Below, one piece after another: positions 1 to 7,749 of a DNA stretch of 64,000 nucleotides. Within the stretch, counting starts at the first letter, position 1; the number at the start of each line of letters is the position of its first letter. Under the pieces are notes generated by a model. The model was not told the origin of the DNA and did not search any database. It was given only the letters and a program-made list of their open reading frames with translations. Source of the DNA: Bacillus sp. cl95 (GTDB lineage Bacteria; Bacillota; Bacilli; Bacillales; Cytobacillaceae); assembly GCF_900115925.1 (NCBI RefSeq), contig NZ_FOYF01000006.1, positions 235,448 to 299,447 of the forward strand. Direction: 5' to 3'. A program made the translations under genes and the position numbers.

Positions 1-294
1 ATCCCACTGTGTTTCCTTGAATTCAACTTCAACTCCGATGCGCTTCGCTACTTCTCTTGCAACTTCCACATCAAAACCAGTTAATTCTCCTTTGTCATCA
101 TGGAAAGTAAACGGAGGGTATGTACCTTCAGTACCAACAAGGATTTTACCTTCATCCTTTACTTTCTTTAAAAGGTCGTCATTAGCAGCCGTTTTTTCTT
201 CTTTTTTATTTTCTTTGCTTGCATCATTTCCACAAGCAGATAATATCAACATAAAACTAAATAATAGTACAAAAATAGCGGTTAATTTTTTCAC
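1..294 (-). CDS. Amino-acid ABC transporter substrate-binding lipoprotein, N-terminal part (cystine-type)
   Basis: Extracellular solute-binding lipoprotein of a polar amino-acid ABC importer; the window edge cuts it after about 98 residues. It starts at GTG 294, eight bases after a strong AAGGGGG site. A short basic N-terminus (KKL) and hydrophobic stretch lead to a lipobox ending LSACG, so the mature protein should begin at a lipidated Cys. A charged Lys/Glu linker follows, then the family opening ILVGTEGTYPPFTFHD and GFDVEVAREVAKRIG. The pattern VEFKETQWD is close to the TcyA (YckK) cystine-binding family, but ligand specificity is inferred only. The rest of the operon lies left of the window. 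Confidence 0.8.
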   Translation of the reverse strand, partial: MKKLTAIFVLLFSFMLILSACGNDASKENKKEEKTAANDDLLKKVKDEGKILVGTEGTYPPFTFHDDKGELTGFDVEVAREVAKRIGVEVEFKETQWD

Positions 295-430
295 TTTTAT
301 AATCCCCCTTAATTCTTATCAACTTTGTCGGCATTACATATCATATTACATCCATATTGCACTGTCAAAGGAAATATTCGCAAATCTAGTTTTATTATTC
401 CCTATAATAGTTAGGATAAATCGTAAACAA

Positions 431-463
431 ATAAAAAACCGGATAGACGTTTGCCTACCCGGT
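431..463 (-). terminator. Rho-independent terminator after yisL-like gene
   Basis: On the minus strand a 9-bp stem (ACCGGGTAG paired with CTATCCGGT, one G-U pair) is followed by a run of T. It lies 14 bases past the stop codon of the upstream membrane-protein gene. Confidence 0.8.
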
Positions 464-476
464 CGGTTTAAATTGA

Positions 477-827
477 TTAATGAATGTATGTTCCTAATGG
501 TAAAGTGAATCCCAAGTATAGAAGAGCTGCAAAAAGGATGATAAAAACAATCCATAATGGCTTCACTGACTTGCCTCTCCCGCTTCTTCCAATCATAGCT
601 TCCAAAAGACCGATCATGCCGATTCCCATTAATGCTTTTACGTAATACAATGTTGGGATATTGTCTCCTGCACTAATCAGCATACCGCCTGTAGCGATGA
701 TTAGTAAGTAAGATAAGCGCAAAACCATTTTAAGGACTTTTACATTCTTACCTTTGCTTTGCATGGAAAATGTAACGATAAAAAGAATAATGGCTAAAAG
801 CCAAGCTGTCATATGTGCATGAATCAT
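477..827 (-). CDS. YisL-like small membrane protein (DUF1516 family)
   Basis: A 116-residue protein with four predicted membrane helices (about residues 5-22, 35-52, 60-80 and 92-110) and few charged loops. Sequence and length resemble Bacillus YisL (DUF1516), whose function is unknown. The start was set at ATG 827 because a GGAGG site stands just upstream; longer in-frame starts lack one. It lies 20 bases downstream of the response regulator gene and is probably the last gene of that operon. A terminator follows. Family assignment is fairly sure; no function can be read from the sequence. Confidence 0.78.
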   Translation of the reverse strand: MIHAHMTAWLLAIILFIVTFSMQSKGKNVKVLKMVLRLSYLLIIATGGMLISAGDNIPTLYYVKALMGIGMIGLLEAMIGRSGRGKSVKPLWIVFIILFAALLYLGFTLPLGTYIH

Positions 828-847
828 GGTTAATACCTCCGAATAAA

Positions 848-1543
848 TTAGTTTTCGCCTTTGAATCGGTAACCGGCACCCCAAACAGTTTCTATGTATT
901 GCGGATTGGACGGATCAGATTCAACTTTTTCTCTTATTTTACGAATGTGGACGGTAACAGTAGTAATATCTCCGAGGCTGTCCAATCCCCAAAGCTTTTC
1001 AAATAAATGATCCTTGCTAAACACTTGATTTGGGTTACTTGCAAGAAAGGCCAATAACTCAAATTCTTTTGCTGTTAAAATAACCTCCTTATTATTAATA
1101 AACACTCTTCTTGATGTGCGGTCAATATATAATCCGCGAATATATAATTCATCCACTTTCCTCGTTTGCTTTCCAGCCAGCCTATCAAATCTTGAAAGAT
1201 GAGCCTTCACACGTGCAACGAGTTCATTTGGACTGAAAGGTTTGACCATATAATCATCTGCGCCTAGCCCTAGTCCACGGATTTTATCTATATCCTCTTT
1301 CTTAGCCGATACTATGATAATCGGTATATCTTTTTCTCGTCTAATCTGCCTGCAAATTTCATAACCGTCTACATGCGGCAGCATCAAGTCCAATAGAATT
1401 AAATCATAGTCTTTCGTAAGAGCCAGTTCAAGTCCTAAGCTTCCTGACAAGCATATTTCAACAGTAAAACCATTGATTTCAAGGTAATCTCTTTCAAGCT
1501 CTGCGATGCTTTTTTCATCTTCAATCACAAGGATCTTCTTCAT
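848..1543 (-). CDS. OmpR/PhoB-family response regulator
   Basis: Cytoplasmic transcription factor of 231 residues. The N-terminal receiver domain (about 1-115) has the acidic pair EDE, the phospho-acceptor Asp in LILLDLMLP, and the conserved Lys in MVKPF. A winged-helix DNA-binding domain follows (about 130-229), with the usual ending TVWGAGYRF. Its ATG overlaps the stop of the kinase gene by four bases (ATGA), so the two are translationally coupled with the kinase first. The signal and target genes cannot be read from the sequence. Confidence 0.92.
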   Translation of the reverse strand: MKKILVIEDEKSIAELERDYLEINGFTVEICLSGSLGLELALTKDYDLILLDLMLPHVDGYEICRQIRREKDIPIIIVSAKKEDIDKIRGLGLGADDYMVKPFSPNELVARVKAHLSRFDRLAGKQTRKVDELYIRGLYIDRTSRRVFINNKEVILTAKEFELLAFLASNPNQVFSKDHLFEKLWGLDSLGDITTVTVHIRKIREKVESDPSNPQYIETVWGAGYRFKGEN

Positions 1544-3066
1544 GGCTTATCATCAACCTTTAGTGTGAAAGATATGGTCGTACCTTCTCCGGGTGTGCTA
1601 GTTGCTTGAATGGTACCTTGATGTTCCTCCAAAATCATTCTGGCAATCGCAAGACCAAGCCCACTCCCGCCTGTTTGTATGTTTCTAGATTGTTCTGCCC
1701 TGAAAAAGCGTTCAAAAACATGCGGCAACGACTTATGAGGGATTCCTGGCCCATTATCAGTAATGGAAACCTGAACCGTTTCACCATCCCCACCCAGAGA
1801 AATGGTTATTTTCTTACGGGACTTATCCATATACTTCAAACTGTTGTCAATAATATTGGAAAGAACCCGTTTAAGTTTTTCACGGTCTGCCCTCACTTCA
1901 TACGAAGCCGTTTTATTCCATTCAAAAATCAATTCCGTATTTTCCTTTTCCAGTTCAAACTCCAGTTCTTCAACAAAATCTGTAAGATAGCTTAATAAAT
2001 TGATCTTTTCAAAATGAAATGGGAGTTTTTTCAGATCCAATTTAGAATAGAGGAACAACTCATCAATAAGATGATCAAGGTTTACTGCTTTAGCGTAAAT
2101 CGTTTGAATATAACGATCCTGCTTTTCCTGTGTATCGGCGATTCCATCTCGAATACCTTCCACATATCCTTTTATAGCAGTAATGGGCGTTTTCAAGTCA
2201 TGGGTGATATGCGCAAGCAACTCCTTACGATTTTCTTCATATTGAGCACTTACATCAAATGATTCTTTCAATTGAACCCGCATCTCTTCAAAAGATTGTG
2301 CAAGTTGTCCAATTTCGTCTTGTTTTTTAATAGTAAGACTCTGGTCAAGCTTACCATTTTTGATACGATCGACAGCATCCCTTAACTTTTCAATCGGTTT
2401 TATGATACTTTTTGAAACATAATAGGTCAGAATCCCATTCGTCAAAATTAATAAAATAATAAGAATGGCAAACAAAGCAGCTGAAAACTGGTGCGCAAAT
2501 TTCACCAGCGGACTTGCATCTCTTAGCACAAATAAGCTGATTTCATCACCGTTCTTCATATAAAAATCATGTTGCTTTACAGAGAACGTCTTTTCATCAA
2601 TTTGCTGAATTTCATTACGAAACTCGGCATGCCCAAAGTCAGGCAACTTGTCCGACAAATCCGCAATCTTGGCCGTCGATGTGTATACAACCTTGCCATT
2701 TTGACGAATAAGGAGAGCCCCCCTCATTTCTACTAACCTTGTTGTTAAGGATTCTAAATATGACTGATTAAGTAAACCTTCTGGGTCGGTGACCGACTTC
2801 TTTTTCAACTCATAAAAGAGGATGGTATCGTCTTTCGTTATTTTATGAAAGGCATGGTTCTCCGGCAAGATGGACTTTAATTCACGAATATCTCCGATAA
2901 AAAGGAGTACCATCAGGAGTCCCGCCACTAAAAAAAGAATCACCGGTACGAAGATCATGGCAATATAGGAAAAAAGCAATCGAAACCTGATAGACAAGTC
3001 TTGCACCTTCTTTTTCATTAATGATGTTGTGTTACCCATATAGTAAACCACAGATGGCCACATCAT
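1540..3066 (-). CDS. Membrane sensor histidine kinase
   Basis: Partner of the adjacent response regulator. In order: membrane helix at about residues 30-57, an extracellular sensing region of about 130 residues, second helix at about 192-214, HAMP linker at about 215-268, dimerisation/phospho-acceptor helix with His in AHITHDLKTP, and an ATPase domain with the N box NIIDNSLKYM and G boxes DNGPGIP and GGSGLGLAI. The true start is uncertain: residues 1, 10 and 17 are all Met and none has a clear ribosome binding site, so the N-terminus may be shorter. The kinase-first gene order is less common than regulator-first in Bacillus. Confidence 0.9.
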   Translation of the reverse strand: MMWPSVVYYMGNTTSLMKKKVQDLSIRFRLLFSYIAMIFVPVILFLVAGLLMVLLFIGDIRELKSILPENHAFHKITKDDTILFYELKKKSVTDPEGLLNQSYLESLTTRLVEMRGALLIRQNGKVVYTSTAKIADLSDKLPDFGHAEFRNEIQQIDEKTFSVKQHDFYMKNGDEISLFVLRDASPLVKFAHQFSAALFAILIILLILTNGILTYYVSKSIIKPIEKLRDAVDRIKNGKLDQSLTIKKQDEIGQLAQSFEEMRVQLKESFDVSAQYEENRKELLAHITHDLKTPITAIKGYVEGIRDGIADTQEKQDRYIQTIYAKAVNLDHLIDELFLYSKLDLKKLPFHFEKINLLSYLTDFVEELEFELEKENTELIFEWNKTASYEVRADREKLKRVLSNIIDNSLKYMDKSRKKITISLGGDGETVQVSITDNGPGIPHKSLPHVFERFFRAEQSRNIQTGGSGLGLAIARMILEEHQGTIQATSTPGEGTTISFTLKVDDKP

Positions 3067-3164
3067 ATGAAGCGGTCTCTAAATCTTCTTTTAAAGATTA
3101 GCTAAAAAACCTCAACAAGTCCTAAAAATTATATTAAATTTTTCTTAAATATGTAGAACGACAT

Positions 3165-3347
3165 TAGAAAAGCGCAAGCGCCCTGTTCAGCCTCGACAGG
3201 CATAAGACGAAGCGCACAGGAAATCCTGATTTCTGGAGCGATTTGGCTTATGACCAAGGTTGTTTCGGCTTTAGGAAACAACCCCGAGGGGCTGGGCGCT
3301 GGAGCTAGACAGTTATCTCCGTATAATTTTCAAACTTTCTTATATAG
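3165..3347 (+). repeat. Interspersed structured repeat, family A, copy 1
   Basis: Non-coding block of about 180 bases, repeated in inverted orientation at 13650-13830 and as a 3' fragment at 26243-26290. It folds into several local hairpins, for example CCTGT/ACAGG, GGTTGTTTC/GAAACAACC and CCCC/GGGG, and ends with GGGCGCTGGAGCTAGAC. It fills the space between the two-component system and the permease terminator. No coding frame is conserved between copies. Confidence 0.85.
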
Positions 3348-3379
3348 AAAAAAAGCCCGCCGGGTTGCCCCGACAGGCT
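3348..3379 (-). terminator. Terminator of the lysine-riboswitch permease gene
   Basis: An 11-bp GC-rich stem (AGCCTGTCGGG with CCCGGCGGGCT, including G-U pairs) and a 4-base loop precede seven T on the minus strand, 10 bases after the permease stop. Confidence 0.9.
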
Positions 3380-3388
3380 TTGGTTTAC

Positions 3389-4816
3389 TTATGCAATTAA
3401 TTCATCTTCAACATCGGCATCAGGTTTATTTTTGGATACTCGTCCATAAAATAAGATTCCACTTGCCAATAATCCTACTCCAAACAAGAATGTCTTCATA
3501 TCGGCTGTGCCGGCAATAATAACCCAAATGGAATAGATAGTTGAAAGTCCTGCAATGATACCGTCAATGATACGAGCTTTCTTAGCGCTTCCATAAGTTT
3601 CACCTGTCGTAACAAGCTTTAACTGATATACAGAGGAGATGAAATATGGTACTAGATAAGAAAGAGTTGCGATGGTAATAACAAAATCAAACGCTGTTGA
3701 AATCGAATTGGAAACAGTCGAGAAGATAAACAGTTGCCCAAGTACGTTCGAGATGACCAAAGAATAAACAGGAATACCATTTTTATTCTCTTTTCCAAAT
3801 GATTGAAGGAACAAGCCTTGCTTTGCCGCTTGATATGGAACTTCGGCACTTAGCATTACCCATCCGATTGTAGATCCAAATAAACTGATTAATCCTAAAC
3901 CAGCAAGCAATTGGCCACCGATAGGTCCAGTAACAACCGTGATCGCATCAATTAATGGCTTATCTGATGCAATTAATGCATCCTGGCTTAACATTCCCAT
4001 AACAAGTGAGCTGATCCCCATATAAATCGCTAATGCAATGAAGAGCCCTAGAATCGTTGCTCGTTTAACATCAATTTGCTTTTTAGCACGTGATGCAAAT
4101 ACAACGGCAGATTCAACACCGATAAATGCCCAAAGCGTTGCTACTGCAGCATTGTTTACTTGTCCTAACAATCCAATTGCATGTCCAGCTTCATCCATTC
4201 TCGGAGCTGTAAATGGAAGAATATTGCTTTGTTCGAAAGCAAAAAGTCCAATAATGATAAAAATGAAGAATCCAGCTACTTTTGCAGCTGTTGCCGCAAA
4301 GTTCAACTTACCTGCGTTTTCCAAACCGCGCAAAATAATAAAGTGTGATAACCAAAGCAATAACGTACAAACAATAAATGTCAGTCCGTTACCGACCTTT
4401 AAAGTAAATCCACCGATAGTGAACCACTTTGCTTGTGATGTTAAAATTGGGAAAAATGTTGATAAATATCCAGTAAATGTAGTAATGATTGCTACGTTAC
4501 CTGCAACGTTACCAATCCAGTAACCCCATGATGACATGAATCCAGATAAAAGGGCAGCCTTTGATCCTTTAGCAAATAATTCTTTCGCATAAATTTGCGG
4601 TCCGCCTGTGAGTTTAGGTTTTCTGATGGCAAGATTTCCGAAAACTAAAGCTGTCATCAATACCCCAAATCCTGTTAATAGCCAAGCTGAAATAACACCA
4701 GCCGGACTTGCTGCTTCCGAAAGTGAACGAGGAAGCATGAAAATTCCTGACCCAACCATATTTCCAACAACTAGTGCCGTTAAAATCCACAACCCTAGTT
4801 TATTTGATTTACCCAT
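3389..4816 (-). CDS. APC-family amino acid permease, probable lysine transporter
   Basis: A 475-residue integral membrane protein with about 12-13 helices, from the basic-amino-acid antiporter branch of the APC superfamily. It opens with the family motif VVGNMVGSGIFMLP in the first helix. The start is ATG 4816, eight bases after AAAGGGGC; an upstream in-frame ATG would place that site inside the gene. The key context is an L-box lysine riboswitch with a terminator directly upstream, so expression should rise when lysine is scarce. That favours lysine import, as for B. subtilis YvsH, over arginine/ornithine exchange. Specificity is inferred from the riboswitch and family. Confidence 0.87.
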   Translation of the reverse strand: MGKSNKLGLWILTALVVGNMVGSGIFMLPRSLSEAASPAGVISAWLLTGFGVLMTALVFGNLAIRKPKLTGGPQIYAKELFAKGSKAALLSGFMSSWGYWIGNVAGNVAIITTFTGYLSTFFPILTSQAKWFTIGGFTLKVGNGLTFIVCTLLLWLSHFIILRGLENAGKLNFAATAAKVAGFFIFIIIGLFAFEQSNILPFTAPRMDEAGHAIGLLGQVNNAAVATLWAFIGVESAVVFASRAKKQIDVKRATILGLFIALAIYMGISSLVMGMLSQDALIASDKPLIDAITVVTGPIGGQLLAGLGLISLFGSTIGWVMLSAEVPYQAAKQGLFLQSFGKENKNGIPVYSLVISNVLGQLFIFSTVSNSISTAFDFVITIATLSYLVPYFISSVYQLKLVTTGETYGSAKKARIIDGIIAGLSTIYSIWVIIAGTADMKTFLFGVGLLASGILFYGRVSKNKPDADVEDELIA

Positions 4817-4892
4817 TGATAAAGCCCCTTTCCAGTTCCTCAAGCTTTAAGATAGAGTTTTTATTTTACCCAATATGTGCTTTTAGAAACAA

Positions 4893-4920
4893 AAAAACAC
4901 ACCTGTCTACGGCGTGTTAA
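4893..4920 (-). terminator. Riboswitch expression-platform terminator
   Basis: AACACGCC pairs with GGTGTGTT (one G-U) and is followed by seven T on the minus strand. It lies between the lysine aptamer and the permease start and is the likely switch point for transcription. Confidence 0.85.
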
Positions 4921-4929
4921 TACGACCGC

Positions 4930-5122
4930 ATCAGTCTTGATTGGATAGTTCAACATAGCATAAAGCTATGACAGTCCTGCACCTGTTCGATACAGTCCCA
5001 GCTTACTGCAGTCAGAGCTCTGCAGCGCTTCGGCGATGTTTCCTTCCAGCTGAATTCAACGAGTTCTCTGACTCTCTTTCAACCTACTCATAAAAACCGC
5101 AACCTCTACCTCATCTAAAACC
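4930..5122 (-). promoter_or_regulatory. Lysine riboswitch (L box)
   Basis: Read on the minus strand, the region carries the L-box landmarks in order: GAGGTAGAGGTTGCGG, GAGTAG, GAAGGAAACATCGCCGAAGC, GCTGGGACTG and GGACTGTCATAG. These match the conserved junction and loop sequences of Bacillus lysine aptamers such as the one upstream of lysC. A terminator hairpin and a permease gene follow, the arrangement of a ligand-off transcription switch. Boundaries are approximate. Confidence 0.92.
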
Positions 5123-5301
5123 GACGAGGAATAATTATTCAATTTACGTTAACAAGAATACAATGGTCAAGTAATGAAGTCAATGGAAAATTTTATTTTA
5201 CTAAAGTGTTAAATCAAGAAAGAAATAGTATGTTATCCACTTTCACCCATAGTTGCTAACAGTATCCGTTAAGGTTTCCAAGCCAGAACAATATACATAA
5301 A

Positions 5302-5868
5302 TCATGAATATAAATCTGTATCTTTGAAAAATATCTTCCTCAAAATATATATAAGGATAATAATCGAGGCAATCATTAGAAACATTTTTCCTGAACCATT
5401 CCATTGAATGACTTGATAAACCGAATAAGCCTCTATGAAAAGAGCAGGTACCTTGCCGATTGAGCTTGCGATAACAAATATCACTGCTGAAACGTTACTG
5501 ACTGCAGCTGTCAACGTTACAAGTCCCGATGGCATAAACGGAAATATGCGTAATCCAATAATGAGGAAAAATGCGTCCCTCCCTTCCGTTTTGAGTAACC
5601 TTTGCAGATATTTATGGTTTACACTCTTTTGAAGGGCAAATTTTCGTAAACCCTTACGATAGAGGATAAACGACACATACGCTCCAAGCGACTCACCCAA
5701 AACTGAAAGCAACATCCCTTCCCAAAATCCAAATACAATCAAATTGGCTGCTGTTAAAAACACACTTGGAATGACTCCGGCGATGCTGATGATGATACTG
5801 ATCACTAAACTAAAAAGAATGGCATATTGTGGATAAGCGATAAAAAACTCGATCACTTCACTTTGCAT
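5302..5868 (-). CDS. TVP38/TMEM64 (DedA-like) membrane protein
   Basis: A 188-residue inner-membrane protein with about five or six hydrophobic segments. The central signature FxxGxxxxxxGxxxGAYVSFILYR and the later motif GLRIFPFMPSGLVTLTAA are typical of the TVP38/VTT (SNARE-associated Golgi) superfamily, some members of which scramble or transport lipids. The precise role is unknown. The ATG at 5868 follows a GGAGGGG site. It stands alone, with the lysine riboswitch downstream and the copZ terminator upstream. Confidence 0.82.
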   Translation of the reverse strand: MQSEVIEFFIAYPQYAILFSLVISIIISIAGVIPSVFLTAANLIVFGFWEGMLLSVLGESLGAYVSFILYRKGLRKFALQKSVNHKYLQRLLKTEGRDAFFLIIGLRIFPFMPSGLVTLTAAVSNVSAVIFVIASSIGKVPALFIEAYSVYQVIQWNGSGKMFLMIASIIILIYILRKIFFKDTDLYS

Positions 5869-5901
5869 GGTACCCCTCCTCTCTAACTGAGATAAGTGCA
5901 G

Positions 5902-5934
5902 AAAAAAAACACGTGCAAATCGACACGTGTTTTA
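5902..5934 (-). terminator. Terminator after copZ (works on both strands)
   Basis: Inverted repeat AAAACACGTG / CACGTGTTTT with a T-run on the minus strand; it overlaps the copZ stop codon. Confidence 0.85.
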
Positions 5935-6138
5935 AGCAACGTCATAGCCTTGATCGTCGATTGTTTCTTTAATCGCTTCAAGAGAAACAACTGCTCTGTT
6001 ATATTGGATTGCCACTGTACCAGCGCCAAGATCGACTTCTACTTTTTGAATGCCATCCAGTTTCCCTACACTGCCTTCTACTGCTTTCACACAATGCCCA
6101 CAAGACATTCCTTTAACATGAAGTGTTACATTCTCCAT
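5932..6138 (-). CDS. copZ: Copper chaperone CopZ
   Basis: A 68-residue heavy-metal-associated domain protein, as short as Bacillus CopZ. It has the copper-binding motif GMSCGHC near residues 11-17 and the ending GYDV. It binds Cu(I) in the cytoplasm and normally hands it to the CopA exporter. The start at ATG 6138 was chosen because AAAGGGG lies just upstream; the longer frame has no such site. It follows csoR by 25 bases and is read in the same operon. No copA gene is present between or beside them. Confidence 0.92.
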   Translation of the reverse strand: MENVTLHVKGMSCGHCVKAVEGSVGKLDGIQKVEVDLGAGTVAIQYNRAVVSLEAIKETIDDQGYDVA

Positions 6139-6163
6139 TCTAAAAACCCCTTTCAAAAATGTA

Positions 6164-6508
6164 TTACTTTTTCATTAGTCTTTGAATGGTTACGAGCAGT
6201 TCGTCTACTACATCATGATCGCCCTCTTGTATCCGTTCAATGACACAACTTTTCATATGACCTTCAAGGAGAATTCTCGCCACACTATTCAATGCTGCCT
6301 GAGTAGCCGAAATTTGTGTAATCACATCGTCGCAATAAGTATCTTTTTCAATAAGGCCTTTGATTCCGCGAATTTGACCTTCAACACGATTTAACCTTGT
6401 TATCAAATTCTTTTTTGTAATCTCTGAATGATGACTTTTGCGTTCTGATCCTTCAGTAGCACAGTGATCGTGGCAATCTGAATCTGTCTGATGATTGTTT
6501 ATCTCCAT
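6164..6508 (-). CDS. csoR: Copper-sensing repressor CsoR
   Basis: A 114-residue all-helical repressor of the CsoR/RcnR family. The Cu(I) ligand set is visible as Cys in DTYCDDV and the His and Cys in EGHMKSC; the N-terminal half has the DNA-facing RLNRVEGQIRGI helix. It should release its operator when copper binds, inducing csoR and copZ. The His- and Cys-containing N-terminal extension (about 30 residues) is longer than needed for the fold. A GTATA-type inverted repeat stands 30 bases upstream. Confidence 0.93.
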   Translation of the reverse strand: MEINNHQTDSDCHDHCATEGSERKSHHSEITKKNLITRLNRVEGQIRGIKGLIEKDTYCDDVITQISATQAALNSVARILLEGHMKSCVIERIQEGDHDVVDELLVTIQRLMKK

Positions 6509-6537
6509 ATTAGATTCCCCTTATATTTACATTTTAA

Positions 6538-6556
6538 TATACCCCTCTATAGTATA
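6538..6556. promoter_or_regulatory. Candidate CsoR operator
   Basis: TATACCCCTCTATAGTATA has inverted TATAC/GTATA arms around a C-rich centre, resembling the pseudopalindromic, G-tract-containing CsoR sites of Bacillus. It lies upstream of csoR. Confidence 0.6.
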
Positions 6557-6588
6557 CAACTGAGAAGGATTATATTCAATATTGTAAG

Positions 6589-7563
6589 TCACTTTAGGTG
6601 AAAATCCGTAATGTCATAGATTCTGTTTCGTGTAGTACCTGAAAATGGAACGTTCAAAGAGGAGATTAGCTTAGAAGATGATGAAGTTGAGGATATTTTT
6701 AAGAAATTCATAAATTGTTGATTGTGAATAGTGGTACCTAACAGAAGTGAGTAATCTTTAATAGCATCTAGGTGAGCATTTTTATTAATAAATCTACATT
6801 TCACACAGTACCATTTTCCCCAATGTCTCTTCATAGGAGCAGCTCCGCATTCCGGGCAAAACACACCTTTGATAATATCGTTTTTTGGAACATCAAAGAG
6901 TTCTAGTATGTCCTGATTTATTGGCACATGGCATTTAATCAATAATTTTGCTAGTTTCTTTAATTCCTTTTCCGATAAATGCATATCTTTATGAATTTCT
7001 TCGTACTCCTCTACCTTATAAATAAAGTTTGCTGCAGGTGTTACGGTTTGAAAAACGTTTCGCGGGACCTCAGCCGTTCTGACTTTCGAGCTGTTACTGC
7101 TGATTACAACGTTTGATTTTATTGGTACCTCAGGAATGGAGTGGCTTTTTAGCCATGATTGTAATTTTCGAGTTTGTGTTTTCACTTGAAGAAGTGGATC
7201 TGGAAAAGTTTTTTCCACTCCGTTTGAAGTTCTAATCAACTGAGGGTATTTGGTGTCGAAGAAAAGTGTTCCAGAGAGGTTTTTTACTTCAGCAATGATA
7301 AAAAATTTGTGAGCCAGTACGAGGGTATCCATTTGGAAGAAGGTATGTTCATGCGCAAGTCTTAAATCGTTTAAAATGAGGTAATTTTTAGAAGGAAGAT
7401 TCCTTAAATGATGATCAAATGCCTTCTCGCCTGCAAAACCAGCCTTACTTTTAGCATATTCCGCCTTGATTAGTGCTCGTTTCGGGTGATTCTCTGATGT
7501 TCGCCTTAATAGTGCTTCTAATTTGTACAATTTAATAGGCTTCTGACGCTCTTTTACAATCAT
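6589..7563 (-). CDS. NERD domain protein with C-terminal zinc ribbon
   Basis: A 324-residue protein. Residues about 40-165 form a nuclease-related (NERD) domain: GEKAFD near the start, then Asp in QMDTLVL and the EVKN motif, which correspond to the catalytic-type residues of restriction-endonuclease-like folds. A four-Cys zinc ribbon (CPEC ... CVKC) is at about 237-258, followed by a C-terminal tail. The role is unknown; these proteins are thought to process DNA or RNA. AGAGGTG stands before ATG 7563. It is monocistronic, with a degenerate repeat array upstream. Confidence 0.83.
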   Translation of the reverse strand: MIVKERQKPIKLYKLEALLRRTSENHPKRALIKAEYAKSKAGFAGEKAFDHHLRNLPSKNYLILNDLRLAHEHTFFQMDTLVLAHKFFIIAEVKNLSGTLFFDTKYPQLIRTSNGVEKTFPDPLLQVKTQTRKLQSWLKSHSIPEVPIKSNVVISSNSSKVRTAEVPRNVFQTVTPAANFIYKVEEYEEIHKDMHLSEKELKKLAKLLIKCHVPINQDILELFDVPKNDIIKGVFCPECGAAPMKRHWGKWYCVKCRFINKNAHLDAIKDYSLLLGTTIHNQQFMNFLKISSTSSSSKLISSLNVPFSGTTRNRIYDITDFHLK

Positions 7564-7617
7564 TGCAACACCTCTTTTTCTAAAAATTGAAATTTGTTGA
7601 TGTTTTCATACTTGAAT

Positions 7618-7694
7618 CTTTCCAATTTGGCGATTCATTAATCCAATTTTCCACTACATCTGTCCAATTTTCAAACACATTCTCCTAGTTTCAC
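7618..7694. repeat. Degenerate tandem array, about 21-nt period (array a)
   Basis: Four diverged units, each built on CCAATTT, start 20-21 bases apart (for example CCAATTTTCCACTACATCT). It lies between the NERD gene start and the oxidoreductase terminator and has no coding potential. Confidence 0.6.
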
Positions 7695-7721
7695 AAAAAG
7701 TACATAAATACTCCCTCCATC

Positions 7722-7749
7722 AAAAAAGACCCGCACACAACGCGGGTCT
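7722..7749 (-). terminator. Terminator of the zinc-type oxidoreductase gene
   Basis: Stem AGACCCGC/GCGGGTCT with a 7-base loop, then six T on the minus strand. The stop codon is inside the hairpin. Confidence 0.88.

Noticed and set aside
17..508. 163-codon plus-strand frame at the left edge.
   Set aside because: It is the antisense of the lipoprotein gene with a clear lipobox and ribosome binding site on the minus strand.
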